From: an uncultured bacterium
GTDB taxonomy: Bacteria; Patescibacteriota; Microgenomatia; UBA1400; PJMF01
Length of the DNA: 62,864 nucleotides
Direction of reading: 5' to 3'
NCBI GenBank assembly: GCA_903959355.1
Contig: CAJBWJ010000025.1
Location: 1-62,864, forward strand
The notes under the pieces were generated by a model. That model did no database searches, was not told the origin of the DNA, and saw nothing but the letters and a program-made list of their open reading frames with translations. Positions 48,565-59,691 of the stretch are shown piece by piece; the stretch's first letter is position 1; the number at the start of each line of letters is the position of its first letter. A program made the translations under genes and the position numbers.

Positions 48565-48599
48565 ACTAGCCGCCTTTTCTTAATTACTAAAAATCCACC

Positions 48600-48630
48600 A
48601 AAAAATACCGGCTCGAACCGGTTTCTTTTT
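48600..48630. terminator. Bidirectional terminator at the end of the rRNA operon
   Basis: ACCGG-CTCGAA-CCGGT (48607-48622) has A-runs on the left and TTTCTTTTT on the right. It gives a U-tract on both strands, ending the 5S transcript (minus) and the gene at 48343 (plus). Confidence 0.85.
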
Positions 48631-48666
48631 GTTTTAAAAAGGGTAATTTGGCGTAAAAAAACGCTT

Positions 48667-48788
48667 AATTCTGGCCTCGACCTATCTTTGCAGGGGGAGA
48701 ACCCCCAACTATTGTCAGCGCTGAAGCGTTTCAAGACTCTGTTCGGGATGGGAAGAGTTGGTACCACCTCGCTCTGGAGACCAGAATT
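48667..48788 (-). rRNA. rrf: 5S ribosomal RNA
   Basis: About 122 nt. On the minus strand it has the universal 5S core CCCATCCCGAACAGAGTC (loops A-C) and GGTACCA-type features. Its ends pair: AATTCTGG at 48781-48788 with its complement at 48667-48674. It lies 177 bp downstream of the 23S gene. Confidence 0.93.
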
Positions 48789-48847
48789 AAACGTTTTTAG
48801 ACGCACGTGTACTGCGATTTGTTCGCGGTGCACAAATAATATGTTAA

Positions 48848-48939
48848 TTAGCGATTTTTGTTCGCTAATAAGTGAAGCTAACTGCTTTATATCGAAATAT
48901 AAAGGTTAGTAGTAAAAGATAAATCTTCCACTACTAACC
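48848..48939 (-). repeat. Inverted repeats in the 23S-5S spacer
   Basis: Two hairpins: TTAGCGA/TCGCTAA (48848-48868) and a perfect 10-bp GGTTAGTAGT/ACTACTAACC stem (48904-48939). They are probably pre-rRNA processing structures; no gene is seen in the 177-bp spacer. Confidence 0.6.
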
Positions 48940-48965
48940 TACTCAATAAGACCTTTGAAAGAACT

Positions 48966-51907
<2,942 letters not shown>

Positions 51908-52125
51908 ATTGAAATGTTCTCTTTACTCAGTCTATTGAGTAACAGTTAGTTTATGGCCTAAATAAATTAGACCATAAAGTTTCTTCACTTATTAAAGAAC
52001 AAATTTGATACTTGGATTATCTCCAAACATCAAAGTCTAGCAATTTGCTAGTTATTAGTCTCTAGAAATTCCGGAAGGAAAATCCAAAGTCTAATAAGCA
52101 GCAAACAGCTTATATATAGTTTACT
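51908..52125 (-). other. Spacer between tRNA-Ala and 23S
   Basis: 218 bp with no ORF. It holds hairpins (TTTATGG/CCATAAA with inner CTAA/TTAG; CTAGCAA-T-TTGCTAG; CTCA/TGAG) and the boxA-like site. It looks like the distal half of an ordinary 16S-23S spacer. Confidence 0.6.
51989..52001 (-). promoter_or_regulatory. boxA-like antitermination signal before 23S
   Basis: TGTTCTTTAATAA on the minus strand matches the rRNA boxA core TGCTCTTTAACAA at 11 of 13 positions. It lies in the tRNA-Ala/23S spacer, as in classical 16S-23S spacers. It would recruit NusB/NusE for antitermination. Confidence 0.6.
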
Positions 52126-52202
52126 TGGTGGACCCTAAGGGGCTCGAACCCTTGGCCTCCACATTGCAAATGTGGCGCTCTAGCCAACTGAGCTAAGGGC
52201 CC
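52126..52202 (-). tRNA. tRNA-Ala (anticodon UGC)
   Basis: 77 nt including an encoded CCA. The acceptor stem GGGCCCT/AGGGTCC contains the G3-U70 pair that defines alanine tRNAs. The anticodon loop is TTTGCAA within a CCACA/TGTGG stem, and the T-arm is GGTTCGAGCC. It is the first mature RNA of the operon that continues into 23S and 5S. Confidence 0.97.
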
Positions 52203-52383
52203 TTGCTTTAGTAAACTTGTTGTTCAATTTAACGTGCTAAAAAACAATAAAATACTCTTAATACTTTCTTGTTCTTCTTTTTTAGCCTTAAAAGGCAATT
52301 ATCTTGGACGGAGGGAATCCTAAATCGGATTGTCGCGTAGTCTCTTGTAGGCCTATCCCGAGAAGCCTTAGAGACAAAGAGTG
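52203..52383 (-). ncRNA. Structured leader of the rRNA operon
   Basis: About 175 nt between the promoter and tRNA-Ala; no ORF. On the transcript, hairpin 1 is GTCTCT/AGAGAC with inner AGGC/GCCT (52340-52375), hairpin 2 AATCC/GGATT (52316-52331) and hairpin 3 GCCTT/AAGGC (52285-52296). The first 100 nt are clearly more GC-rich than the flanks. It is at the place where 16S would normally lie but shows no 16S sequence. It matches no riboswitch I recognise; it may be a processing or antitermination leader. Confidence 0.5.
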
Positions 52384-52411
52384 ATTATATATTTTTTATA
52401 AGTGATTTCAA
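52384..52411 (-). promoter_or_regulatory. Promoter of the tRNA-Ala/23S/5S operon
   Basis: TTGAAA (52406-52411) - 16 bp - TATAAT (52384-52389) on the minus strand. This is the best sigma70-type promoter in the window. It lies 25 bp after the end of the TraG-like ATPase gene, so the rRNA operon begins here without 16S. Confidence 0.8.
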
Positions 52412-52435
52412 GAGGGAGTTTTGTGCAAACAACCC

Positions 52436-54778
52436 CTAGAGAAGTCTTGCTCTTTGGTTGATTTCTACCTCAACCAATTCTTTATCCTTACCATATTTCA
52501 AACGCGAAAGCTGTCTAACCATCTCAGCCAGCTTTGGATTCATACGAGCTGCTTGTGCTTTAATATCCTTATATAGAGACATACTAAAGGCTGGCACTGG
52601 CTCATTATCGACAATCGTCTTGATATAAGCATGATATTTCTCGACATTGGCCAGATCATTTTCATTAAATGTAGGAGCAAATTCATGCTGTAAGAAATTA
52701 GCATCAGTGACACCGACACGGAAAGAGACCATCGTTCCAACGTTACCAAAAACAGCGTTTTTGATTTCTTCATCAATCTGACCAATAAACTGATTGGCCA
52801 CAATTAGATTTAGACGATATTTACGAGCTTCTGACAAAATAGCCGCAAAATCCTCTGTGGCAAAGTTCTGAAACTCATCAACATAGAGGAAAAAGTCTGG
52901 GCGCTCTTCCATTGGTACATTTTGACGACTCATAGCTGCAGCCAAAATCTTTGGCACCAAAATCAAGCCGAGAAATTTAGCATCTTCTTCACCTAAAATA
53001 CCTTTGGATAAATTACAAAGGACGATTTTCTTTTCATCCATGGCCTTGCGGAAATCAAAAGAACTATAAGGCTGACCAATAATATTACGCATGGTCTTAT
53101 TGGTAACGAATTTACCAAATTTAGAAACGATATAGTCCATCACTTCAGATTTATGAAAATCACTGGTATTAGCGATCTGGTCAGTCCAGTAGCGTTTAAC
53201 CATGCCATCTTTAACAAGTGGTAAATATTCTTCGACAAATTTAGCATCAGTCAAAATACGCACCATCTCGATAAAAGTACTACCAGGCTTACACATAATA
53301 GTTAACATGGCATTACGAATAGCATGTTCAAAACGAGGACCAACGATACCAGTATGGTGAGGATCATAGAGCTTATACATTAAACCAATGATGGAACTTG
53401 CCACAAAATGCATTTGTTCTTCAGTTTCTGCCTCCATGATATTAAGACCCATTGGGCGCTGAATATCTGAAGGATTGAAGTAAATAACATCTTCAGCACG
53501 CTCTGGCGGCATTAATTGCAAAACATCATCCACTAAGTCTCCATGTGGATCAATAACACAAACACCATGACCAGCTTCAACATCTTGCAAGATCATATCT
53601 TTGAGAAACTCTGACTTACCAGTACCAGTTTTTCCAATAATATAAGTGTGACGGCGGCGATCATTGAGACTGGCGTAAATATCTCTTTCCTGACCACGAT
53701 AAACAGATTTACCAAGAAACAAACCTGAAGTAGGAATTTTGTTTGGTGCAGGGGCATTTTTAGCAGTAAGAACTCGAATATGATGAGTTTCTACTGTTTT
53801 ATTTGGGAAATGCATGATGGTAGCTAATTCTTCAGTATTGAGAATCATTGTGTTTGTGCCAAAAAGCGGCATGTAACGATAAATGAAATCAATCATGAAA
53901 AAGTGCTTAAAAAACAAAAAGGTTGGTTTCTTAAAGCTATTATAAGTAGAAGTAAATTGTGAAAAAGCACCAATAATATTGTTAAGATGAGATTGAGCTG
54001 TCACTGCATTTTGAGCGGAAACAACCACTCTAATCGAAGCTTTAAAACCAGGCTTACCAACCTTATTATTGATTGCTTCAACTTCCTTTGGATCGTGTGA
54101 ATAATTGGCTTTATCAGGATCAGATTCTCTCTTTTTTTCTTTTTGATTGTGCTTCTGTCCTTGATTTTGCCAACGTTTTCCCTCTGGGCGCAGTAAAATT
54201 TGCAAAGTTGCTCCTTCACCATCGCCCATCTTGGACATACCAGAAGTAATTAGTGAAAGACCATCAGTTGGTAAATCTTTATAAGTTTTGATTGGATAAA
54301 AGTTGGCTCTATCAAATTTAATTGGAGAAAAAGCCACTCTTCCTTTTTCATTAAAAATATTAACCTCATCCATTTCAGAAATCGATGCTGATGGATAAGC
54401 ACCATTAATTTGTTTTTCGACGAGATCGCGAATATCTTTATGACAGGTCACATAGAAAGCAATGTCTTCCTTCATACCAACAATTTCAAAACCAACCACA
54501 TCTTCTGGCTTAAGAAAAGAAAAGAAGCCGTCTTTTTTGAGTGAATAAAGTCCAGCAAACATTTGTTCAGCTGCATCAATCTTTATTTCATTGCTTTTTG
54601 GAAGTTTGACTAGAAGAGTAACAAAATTAAGAACATAAGATTCTCGACGATGATTCTTAACGAGAGAAGCAATAAGATAGACCAACAAGACTAAAAATAC
54701 CAATAAACAAATCATTAAAAAAGCAGAAACAAAAAAGCCATTCAATTGAGCTAGTAAATTTTGACTTTGATTATTCAT
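52436..54778 (-). CDS. TraG/VirD4-like membrane ATPase
   Basis: A 780-residue protein. A TM helix (about 16-38) is followed by a ~330-residue domain typical of CPR members, then a HerA/VirD4-type motor with Walker A IIGKTGTGKSEF (near 384), IDPHGDLVDD, GPRFEHAIRNA, Walker B FFLYVDEFQNF (near 633) and a TraM-recognition-like end (SEARKYRLNLIVANQFIGQI). Related coupling proteins pump DNA or protein across membranes. No relaxase or other T4SS genes are nearby, so conjugation is not implied; it might serve DNA uptake or protein export. It is the last gene of a seven-gene operon, 9 bp after its neighbour. Confidence 0.87.
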   Translation of the reverse strand: MNNQSQNLLAQLNGFFVSAFLMICLLVFLVLLVYLIASLVKNHRRESYVLNFVTLLVKLPKSNEIKIDAAEQMFAGLYSLKKDGFFSFLKPEDVVGFEIVGMKEDIAFYVTCHKDIRDLVEKQINGAYPSASISEMDEVNIFNEKGRVAFSPIKFDRANFYPIKTYKDLPTDGLSLITSGMSKMGDGEGATLQILLRPEGKRWQNQGQKHNQKEKKRESDPDKANYSHDPKEVEAINNKVGKPGFKASIRVVVSAQNAVTAQSHLNNIIGAFSQFTSTYNSFKKPTFLFFKHFFMIDFIYRYMPLFGTNTMILNTEELATIMHFPNKTVETHHIRVLTAKNAPAPNKIPTSGLFLGKSVYRGQERDIYASLNDRRRHTYIIGKTGTGKSEFLKDMILQDVEAGHGVCVIDPHGDLVDDVLQLMPPERAEDVIYFNPSDIQRPMGLNIMEAETEEQMHFVASSIIGLMYKLYDPHHTGIVGPRFEHAIRNAMLTIMCKPGSTFIEMVRILTDAKFVEEYLPLVKDGMVKRYWTDQIANTSDFHKSEVMDYIVSKFGKFVTNKTMRNIIGQPYSSFDFRKAMDEKKIVLCNLSKGILGEEDAKFLGLILVPKILAAAMSRQNVPMEERPDFFLYVDEFQNFATEDFAAILSEARKYRLNLIVANQFIGQIDEEIKNAVFGNVGTMVSFRVGVTDANFLQHEFAPTFNENDLANVEKYHAYIKTIVDNEPVPAFSMSLYKDIKAQAARMNPKLAEMVRQLSRLKYGKDKELVEVEINQRARLL

Positions 54779-54787
54779 AAAAAGCTC

Positions 54788-55468
54788 TTATTGAGCATCT
54801 TCAGATACTTCTTCCTTATATACAACAGCACCGGAAAACATTTTAGCGACTTTTTCACACCACTCAAGTAACCATTTTACACTGTACTTGGTACTTTTAA
54901 ATTTTGCCTCTTCTTTACTTTTTACAGTAATTGGCAGAACTACTACTGGCTTATCAGAAATTGCCACTGGAGAAGTGACGGTAGCAGCTAAATTATTTAT
55001 TTCTTTCTGTTTCTCGGCAATCATGGCTTGCTCGCGCTGCTCTTTGGTTTCTTTGGAAACTTCTTGCAATTCTTTTGATAATTCAGCCATTTCTGGATTT
55101 GGAGCTGACTCGACAGGCGAAATACTTTCAATTTGTTTAGAAACTTCCTCTGTAGCAGCATTTTCTGCACTTGCCTGCGCTTGATTAGGCAAAACTTCTT
55201 TTGCACGACTAGAGACTTGAGGAGAATCTTGTCCTGTTTGAACAGAATCATTTCTACTAATAAGAGTTTGCGTAATTAACTGATCAAGTGTGTCCAAGTT
55301 TTCATCTGCATTTTTTTCTTGTGGACCAGGAAAAACTACCTGCGTATTTGAGGTTTGAGGTAAAAATTTACCAATGGTCGGATATTTACTGGCATTAGAA
55401 CCAGAAAACATTCTTCGAAAAGATTGATCATTTGTCACGCATTTATCATAGCGTTTTTTTGTCACCAC
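54788..55468 (-). CDS. Coiled-coil hypothetical protein
   Basis: A 226-residue soluble protein, Glu/Gln/Ala/Ser-rich and probably disordered with a coiled coil (about 125-160, MAELSKELQEVSKETKEQREQ). The C-terminal 45 residues (KFKSTKYSVKWLLEWCEKVAKMF) look more ordered. It starts with GTG GTG overlapping the stop of the DUF192 gene by 7 bp, so translation is coupled. No family is recognised. Position before the TraG-like ATPase suggests a partner or adaptor. Confidence 0.65.
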   Translation of the reverse strand: MVTKKRYDKCVTNDQSFRRMFSGSNASKYPTIGKFLPQTSNTQVVFPGPQEKNADENLDTLDQLITQTLISRNDSVQTGQDSPQVSSRAKEVLPNQAQASAENAATEEVSKQIESISPVESAPNPEMAELSKELQEVSKETKEQREQAMIAEKQKEINNLAATVTSPVAISDKPVVVLPITVKSKEEAKFKSTKYSVKWLLEWCEKVAKMFSGAVVYKEEVSEDAQ

Positions 55469-55959
55469 TTAAAGAAGAGTTTTAACTTGAGTTCTTCGTT
55501 GCTAAAATAATCTGGAGCTGTTTCTAGAACCAAGTCAGATATTATTGGCGAACGATAAATTTTCAATTCTTTTCCAAAATCTGGTTTTTGAATCTGTCTT
55601 TCACAAGAAAAAAAAGCTAGATCATCCAACCAACAAATATCAATGTTAAAAAGCATATCTTTCATCCAAAATTGGCGAATTTCTTTCATTGGAAAAATGA
55701 ATAATAAACCATTAATTTTTTGACCAGATTCACTGACAAGATCTTTGCGCAAAGACAAGCCCTTGGCAATACTATCTTGTGTATTAACCACTTCCACTAA
55801 TAATTCTTTTTGCGCCTGATCAAAAAAACTTTTTTTCAACGTTAATTTAATTAATTGCTGATCCTTAACAAAAAAAATAAAACCATAACTACTATAAAAA
55901 ACATAAGCTATAAAAATAAAAACGCAAAAAAACGAAACAAAAAACAAATGACTTTTCAT
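55462..55959 (-). CDS. DUF192 family protein
   Basis: A 165-residue protein with an N-terminal TM/signal segment (about 5-30) and a DUF192 domain: TQDSIAKGLSLRKDL, NGLLFIFPMKEIRQFWMKDMLFNIDICWLDD, as in the family pattern GLMFR...MLFxF...FWMKNTxxPLDxxF. The family is extracytoplasmic and of unknown function. The gene begins 1 bp after the preceding gene ends and overlaps the next by 7 bp. Confidence 0.82.
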   Translation of the reverse strand: MKSHLFFVSFFCVFIFIAYVFYSSYGFIFFVKDQQLIKLTLKKSFFDQAQKELLVEVVNTQDSIAKGLSLRKDLVSESGQKINGLLFIFPMKEIRQFWMKDMLFNIDICWLDDLAFFSCERQIQKPDFGKELKIYRSPIISDLVLETAPDYFSNEELKLKLFFKW

Positions 55960-55960
55960 A

Positions 55961-56467
55961 TTAAAAAAGCAAAATAATTATCAGAAAAGCAAAATAAGCC
56001 AATGCAAACCAACAAATTTTATGCACTAATTTGCGGCTTGTTTGAATTTTGGACATTGCCAAAAAACGATCTGCAAACAATAAAAACTCATCGCGCAATT
56101 GCCACATTTCAATTAATAAATAAAAATTAATTGACATGATTAAAGCTATGCCAAAAATACTCCCTGAAGAAGTTAAAACAAAAATACTTAAAAAAGGTAA
56201 AGCTAAAAGAAAAAGAAAATTTCTGCTGGCAAGCATTAAAAGATGCAAATCATTATTTACTTCTGAACCAATCTTTTCTTGATAAAACTTATACAAAAAT
56301 TGTTCATCTAAAAACAAGAAAATCACGCCGAAAAAATAAGATAAAACAAAATAAGTTAGGCTAAGCCAATTCTCCCAAGCTTTGAAAAAAGTAATTAAAA
56401 AAGCAAGCAATAAAAAGGAAAAAACTAATTTAAAAATCAATTGCTTTTTGGAAAAAATATTTTTCAT
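55961..56467 (-). CDS. Four-helix membrane protein
   Basis: A 168-residue hydrophobic protein with about four to five TM helices (roughly 10-27, 33-52, 80-98, 100-118, 148-167). No conserved motif or known family is recognised. Its start overlaps the GH3 gene by 4 bp and it ends 1 bp before the DUF192 gene; it clearly belongs to the operon. Confidence 0.65.
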   Translation of the reverse strand: MKNIFSKKQLIFKLVFSFLLLAFLITFFKAWENWLSLTYFVLSYFFGVIFLFLDEQFLYKFYQEKIGSEVNNDLHLLMLASRNFLFLLALPFLSIFVLTSSGSIFGIALIMSINFYLLIEMWQLRDEFLLFADRFLAMSKIQTSRKLVHKICWFALAYFAFLIIILLF

Positions 56468-57630
56468 TTCTTTAAACTTAAAATTTTTTGTAAAGAGTCA
56501 TCTACTTTTTTTCTAAAACTTTCTGAATCCTTATATTCTCTCTCTAAAGCATAAATTGTTTTTTCTAAAGTTTGAGAATCAACTCCAGGACCAAAGACCA
56601 AAACATTATTTCCAGCCTCAATTGCTTCAACAGCAATAACAGAAATATCTTTTTCTTCTGTGGTGCCTACTTGAGCTCTAGCTGACTTCATCATGAGATC
56701 ATCAGTAAAAAGCAAAACTTTTGGATAAGACTTGGCAAATTGGCTCAAACATTCTTCACTTAAACTACAGACTTTGCCGGCTAGTTTATTTTCTAATTTA
56801 ACATGAGTAGTCATGACACCGATGTTAGTGAATTTATCTAAAACTTTGCTAAAAATCTGAGTGTCATCTGTACTTAGGCTAATCGTAGAAACCTCATTAT
56901 GTAGATCTTTATCAATCGAACCTATACCTGGGAAATGTTTCAAAACTGCCATTACAGCATTTTGAGAAAAAGCATAAATAAAATTATTAGTAGCAGCAAA
57001 TGTTTTTTCTGGATCAGCAGCCACTCTAGTCTTTAAAACAGCACTGTTCGAAGCCAAATCAACCACTGGAGCAAAAACGATATTCACACCGACAGCTTTC
57101 AATTCTCTGGCTGATTGATTAAAAACAGCCTTTTGTTGAGCACTTGAGTAGGTATTGACGATCTTCTGCCAAGAATCTAGTTTTGTAAAACCCTCTCCAC
57201 TCAAACGCTGAACCAAACCTCCTTCATGATCAACAGCAATTAGAGGCAAATAGCTATTTTCATCTTTTAAGTAACTAAAAATTGTCTTAGTGGCAAGAAT
57301 AGCTGAGGTGGTAGAAACTTTTTCACCAAAATATAAAACAAAACCAGGATTGCTATCCTCTATAAAACGAAGAGCTCTAGCACTTTCGGTACTATTCTTT
57401 TCCATTTCGTTTAGATCGAGTGACACAGCCAGAAGTTGAGTAATTTTTTCTTTCGTATTTAATTCTTTCTTCGGAGTTTGACTAGGAGTGGGAGTAGCAA
57501 CTAATCCGGTACTTTCTCCAGAGTTTTGACTGAATTTCTTGAGAAAAGGTTTTTTAAAATAGTTGTAGGCAGAAATAATAAGCAAGATAAAAAGAACAAG
57601 AATTAAAAGTTTGGTAGTCCAATTTTTCAT
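56464..57630 (-). CDS. Glycoside hydrolase family 3, NagZ-like
   Basis: A 388-residue protein with a signal/TM helix (about 7-25), a Pro/Thr-rich linker and a GH3 beta-N-acetylglucosaminidase barrel. Motifs: IAVDHEGGLVQRL, the KHFPGIG...DLHNE loop with the catalytic His typical of NagZ, and LLFTDDLMM with the nucleophile Asp. Family enzymes remove GlcNAc from muropeptides or wall fragments. Being membrane-anchored outside, it would act on the wall rather than in cytoplasmic recycling. It starts 3 bp after the preceding gene. Confidence 0.88.
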   Translation of the reverse strand: MKNWTTKLLILVLFILLIISAYNYFKKPFLKKFSQNSGESTGLVATPTPSQTPKKELNTKEKITQLLAVSLDLNEMEKNSTESARALRFIEDSNPGFVLYFGEKVSTTSAILATKTIFSYLKDENSYLPLIAVDHEGGLVQRLSGEGFTKLDSWQKIVNTYSSAQQKAVFNQSARELKAVGVNIVFAPVVDLASNSAVLKTRVAADPEKTFAATNNFIYAFSQNAVMAVLKHFPGIGSIDKDLHNEVSTISLSTDDTQIFSKVLDKFTNIGVMTTHVKLENKLAGKVCSLSEECLSQFAKSYPKVLLFTDDLMMKSARAQVGTTEEKDISVIAVEAIEAGNNVLVFGPGVDSQTLEKTIYALEREYKDSESFRKKVDDSLQKILSLKK

Positions 57631-57633
57631 AAT

Positions 57634-58008
57634 TTAAGTTTTGCCACCTTGCTTTAGTTGCTCTAACTTCCACATGAAGAGTTTGGCTTTATTATCTGCA
57701 GTTGAGTCACTTACAAAACTAAGCGCTCGTTCTAAAAGACCACGCGACATTGTTTTGGCTAACTTAATATACAACGATGTGTGACGCTTGTCTGCCAAAA
57801 CATCTGCCAAATGGCAACCAAAGCTCTGAAATTCATGAGAAATATGCTTGTTTTGCTCGGTCATTTGATATTTGCTAAGCAAATCTTTAGTGGAAGCAAA
57901 ATTATCTTTTTGACGATCAATTGTCCTAACCTTAGCGATAGGAGTAGAAATAGGTTTTTCAAATTCACTGAATAAAGAAACAATTTGAGCTTTTTTAGCT
58001 TTAGACAT
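57634..58008 (-). CDS. Hypothetical soluble protein
   Basis: A 124-residue protein, basic in the first half, helical in the second (CHLADVLADKRHTSLYIKLAKTMSRGLLERALSFVSD...LFMWKLEQLKQ). No TM segment or known motif. It resembles small 'conserved in CPR' proteins, but I cannot name a family. It overlaps the upstream gene by 8 bp and lies 3 bp before the GH3 gene. Confidence 0.6.
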   Translation of the reverse strand: MSKAKKAQIVSLFSEFEKPISTPIAKVRTIDRQKDNFASTKDLLSKYQMTEQNKHISHEFQSFGCHLADVLADKRHTSLYIKLAKTMSRGLLERALSFVSDSTADNKAKLFMWKLEQLKQGGKT

Positions 58009-58675
58009 CTAGGAAATTATAACCCAAGCTGAGCAGAATAGCTTTATTTTTTGCTACTACTTCTTCTGGTAAATCTCCCTTGTCTTCAATTACAAATTTT
58101 AGAGGTCTTTTGGCAAGCTTTTCGTAAAATTTTACTTGAGTATCAATAATTGATTTAACTAAATCTAATTTGGCAAAAGACAGCCAGTCAGCTGAAATTA
58201 AATATTGACCAAGATTGTAAGTGGTTTCTCCACCAGCCAAAGTAAAACAAATTTTATTGGCTATGTGAATATTGCGTGGACGAACCATATGACCTTTGAT
58301 GTCATATTTGAGTTCCAAAGGATCAGCAAAAGGTAAAATTCCGGCATAAAGTAAGTTTTCTTTATCTGCCATGACTTGCAAATGCTGTTGCATACTAGCA
58401 TTAGCTTCATCAAAATCATTGAGCTCAAGAATTTCTTTGACGTAAGCATTTTCTTCACTAGCTACCAAACGAAGGTCATGATCTGGAGCTTCTGGATAAA
58501 GTTCAAGCATCTTGCGAAGAGCAATAATAACCTGACTGAAACCTTCTAATTTCAGACCAGCACCCAAAAAAGCCAGACGACGGCCGAGATTGATTTGCAC
58601 GCCTTCATCGCCGCAAGCAATTACGAGTGGTGACTTGACTGGAATAGTGATTTCTTGATTTTTTTTATCTGACAT
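58001..58675 (-). CDS. Hypothetical protein, first gene of the operon
   Basis: A 224-residue soluble protein with an alpha/beta pattern. PLVIACGDEGVQINLGRRLAFLGAG near the N-terminus has a glycine spacing reminiscent of a nucleotide-binding turn but no Walker motif; MVRPRNIHIANKICFTLAGGETTYNLGQYL is a conspicuous centre. No family is recognised. AGAAGG about 9 nt before the ATG is a good ribosome-binding site. It starts the tightly packed run ending with the TraG-like ATPase. Confidence 0.65.
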   Translation of the reverse strand: MSDKKNQEITIPVKSPLVIACGDEGVQINLGRRLAFLGAGLKLEGFSQVIIALRKMLELYPEAPDHDLRLVASEENAYVKEILELNDFDEANASMQQHLQVMADKENLLYAGILPFADPLELKYDIKGHMVRPRNIHIANKICFTLAGGETTYNLGQYLISADWLSFAKLDLVKSIIDTQVKFYEKLAKRPLKFVIEDKGDLPEEVVAKNKAILLSLGYNFLDV

Positions 58676-58725
58676 CAGACTACCTTCTTATTCAGGGCAG
58701 GAAATAGATCTCTTACAAAATAGCT

Positions 58726-58753
58726 AAAAAAATAAAGCGGAGTTATTCTCCAC
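58726..58753 (-). terminator. Terminator of the 54-aa gene
   Basis: On the minus strand GTGGAG-AATAA-CTCCGC (one G-U pair) is followed by TTTATTTTTTT. The stop codon of the small gene lies inside the loop. Confidence 0.7.
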
Positions 58754-58907
58754 TAACTTCAGTCATACCTTGGACTGCAGCTAGATATTGCTTCATCTCT
58801 TGTTCAACTTGTTTCCAATCACCTTTAGCTTCGCGGATTGCATTGAACAATAAGTCCATATCAATTAATAATTGGTCATCGGTAACGATCATTCTTTGTT
58901 TTGCCAT
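58743..58907 (-). CDS. Small conserved-looking protein (54 aa)
   Basis: A short gene that is easily missed: ATG at 58905-58907, TAA at 58743-58745. The protein begins MAKQRMIVTDDQLL, is acidic and helical (FNAIREAKGDWKQVEQEM) and ends in VSGE. Support comes from an extended -10 box 6 nt before the ATG, coding-like residue use and a terminator overlapping the stop, so it is a complete single-gene unit. No family is recognised; the size and acidic helix would suit a small regulatory or anti-factor protein, but that is a guess. Confidence 0.7.
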   Translation of the reverse strand: MAKQRMIVTDDQLLIDMDLLFNAIREAKGDWKQVEQEMKQYLAAVQGMTEVSGE

Positions 58908-58913
58908 GTGCGT

Positions 58914-58919
58914 ATTGTA
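58914..58919 (-). promoter_or_regulatory. Extended -10 box of the 54-aa gene
   Basis: TGC-TACAAT on the minus strand ends 6 nt before the ATG, which predicts a leaderless transcript. Confidence 0.5.
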
Positions 58920-58969
58920 GCACTTTTCGTCACAAAAAGATAGATTAAGGCCTGGTCTTTTGGGATTTT

Positions 58970-59659
58970 ATGGTTAAAATAGAAACTAAATTTATGCTTA
59001 GTAAAAAAAGAGCTTTTGATCTTTTAAGTTCTATTTCTATATTGGTCTTAATTATTCCATTTGGAATCTTGTCATATCCTTTTTTGATGTTTTTAATTGG
59101 CAAACCAATCATTTTCAAGCAAGAAAGAATTGGAAAAAATGGAAAAAAGTTTAAACTATATAAATTGCGTAGCATGAAGGCAAACGCTCAATCAATTAAA
59201 AATAAATATTTGACAAAAAATGAAGCTCCGCTTCCAATGTTTAAAATGGCCGAAGACCCTCGTTTCATCAAAAAAGAAATTATTTTTTTTGGAATAAAAA
59301 AACCAAAAATCGTGAGGGTTGGAAAATTTTTATCTAGCTCTGGAATTGATGAGATTCCTCAATTTTTGAATATTCTAAAGGGTGAAATGAGTTTAATTGG
59401 ACCGAGACCTTTGCCAGTCGATGAAGCAGAAGCACTCGAGAAAATTGACAAAAATTGGTATAAATGGCGTCATGAAGTTAGACCAGGAATTTTCTCAGTT
59501 TGGGCAGCTGATTCTAAACACAATAAATCTTTAAATTATTGGAAAAAACTAGAAAAAGAAACTCTGAGTTTAAGTTTTGAAAAACAGATTTTGGTTATTT
59601 TTAAAATCATTTTTAAACAAATAAAGAATATCTTTCATATACTAAAAGAGCGCCTTTAA
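58970..59659 (+). CDS. Bacterial sugar transferase (undecaprenyl-phosphate type)
   Basis: A 229-residue monotopic phosphoglycosyl transferase of the PglC/WcaJ catalytic-domain type. KKRAFDLLSSISILVLIIPFG is the membrane hairpin, then KPIIFKQERIGKNGKKFKLYKLRSMK, EDPRF, GKFLSSSGIDEIPQFLNILKGEMSLIGPRP (with the catalytic DE pair) and RHEVRPGIFSVWA. It transfers a sugar-1-phosphate to undecaprenyl phosphate, the first step of a surface glycan or glycolipid. The family N-terminus would equally fit ATG 58994. No glycosyltransferase cluster surrounds it. Its stop lies in the centre of a palindromic terminator. Confidence 0.92.
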   Translation: MVKIETKFMLSKKRAFDLLSSISILVLIIPFGILSYPFLMFLIGKPIIFKQERIGKNGKKFKLYKLRSMKANAQSIKNKYLTKNEAPLPMFKMAEDPRFIKKEIIFFGIKKPKIVRVGKFLSSSGIDEIPQFLNILKGEMSLIGPRPLPVDEAEALEKIDKNWYKWRHEVRPGIFSVWAADSKHNKSLNYWKKLEKETLSLSFEKQILVIFKIIFKQIKNIFHILKERL

Positions 59660-59670
59660 AGGCGCTCTTT
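59645..59670. terminator. Palindromic bidirectional terminator overlapping a stop codon
   Basis: AAAGAGCGCCTTTAAAGGCGCTCTTT is a perfect 26-nt palindrome between two convergent genes. The TAA of the sugar transferase is in its middle, so the last codons form the stem. Confidence 0.85.
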
Positions 59671-59691
59671 CATTAAGTTCTTATTAAGAAT

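Noticed and set aside
52203..52435. Remnant of 16S rRNA upstream of tRNA-Ala
   Set aside because: No conserved 16S 3'-end sequence (including the anti-Shine-Dalgarno region) is present; the stretch holds a promoter and short hairpins.
52436..54778. Integrative conjugative element suggested by the TraG/VirD4-like ATPase
   Set aside because: No relaxase, integrase, T4SS channel genes or attachment repeats occur nearby; such ATPases are ordinary in CPR chromosomes.
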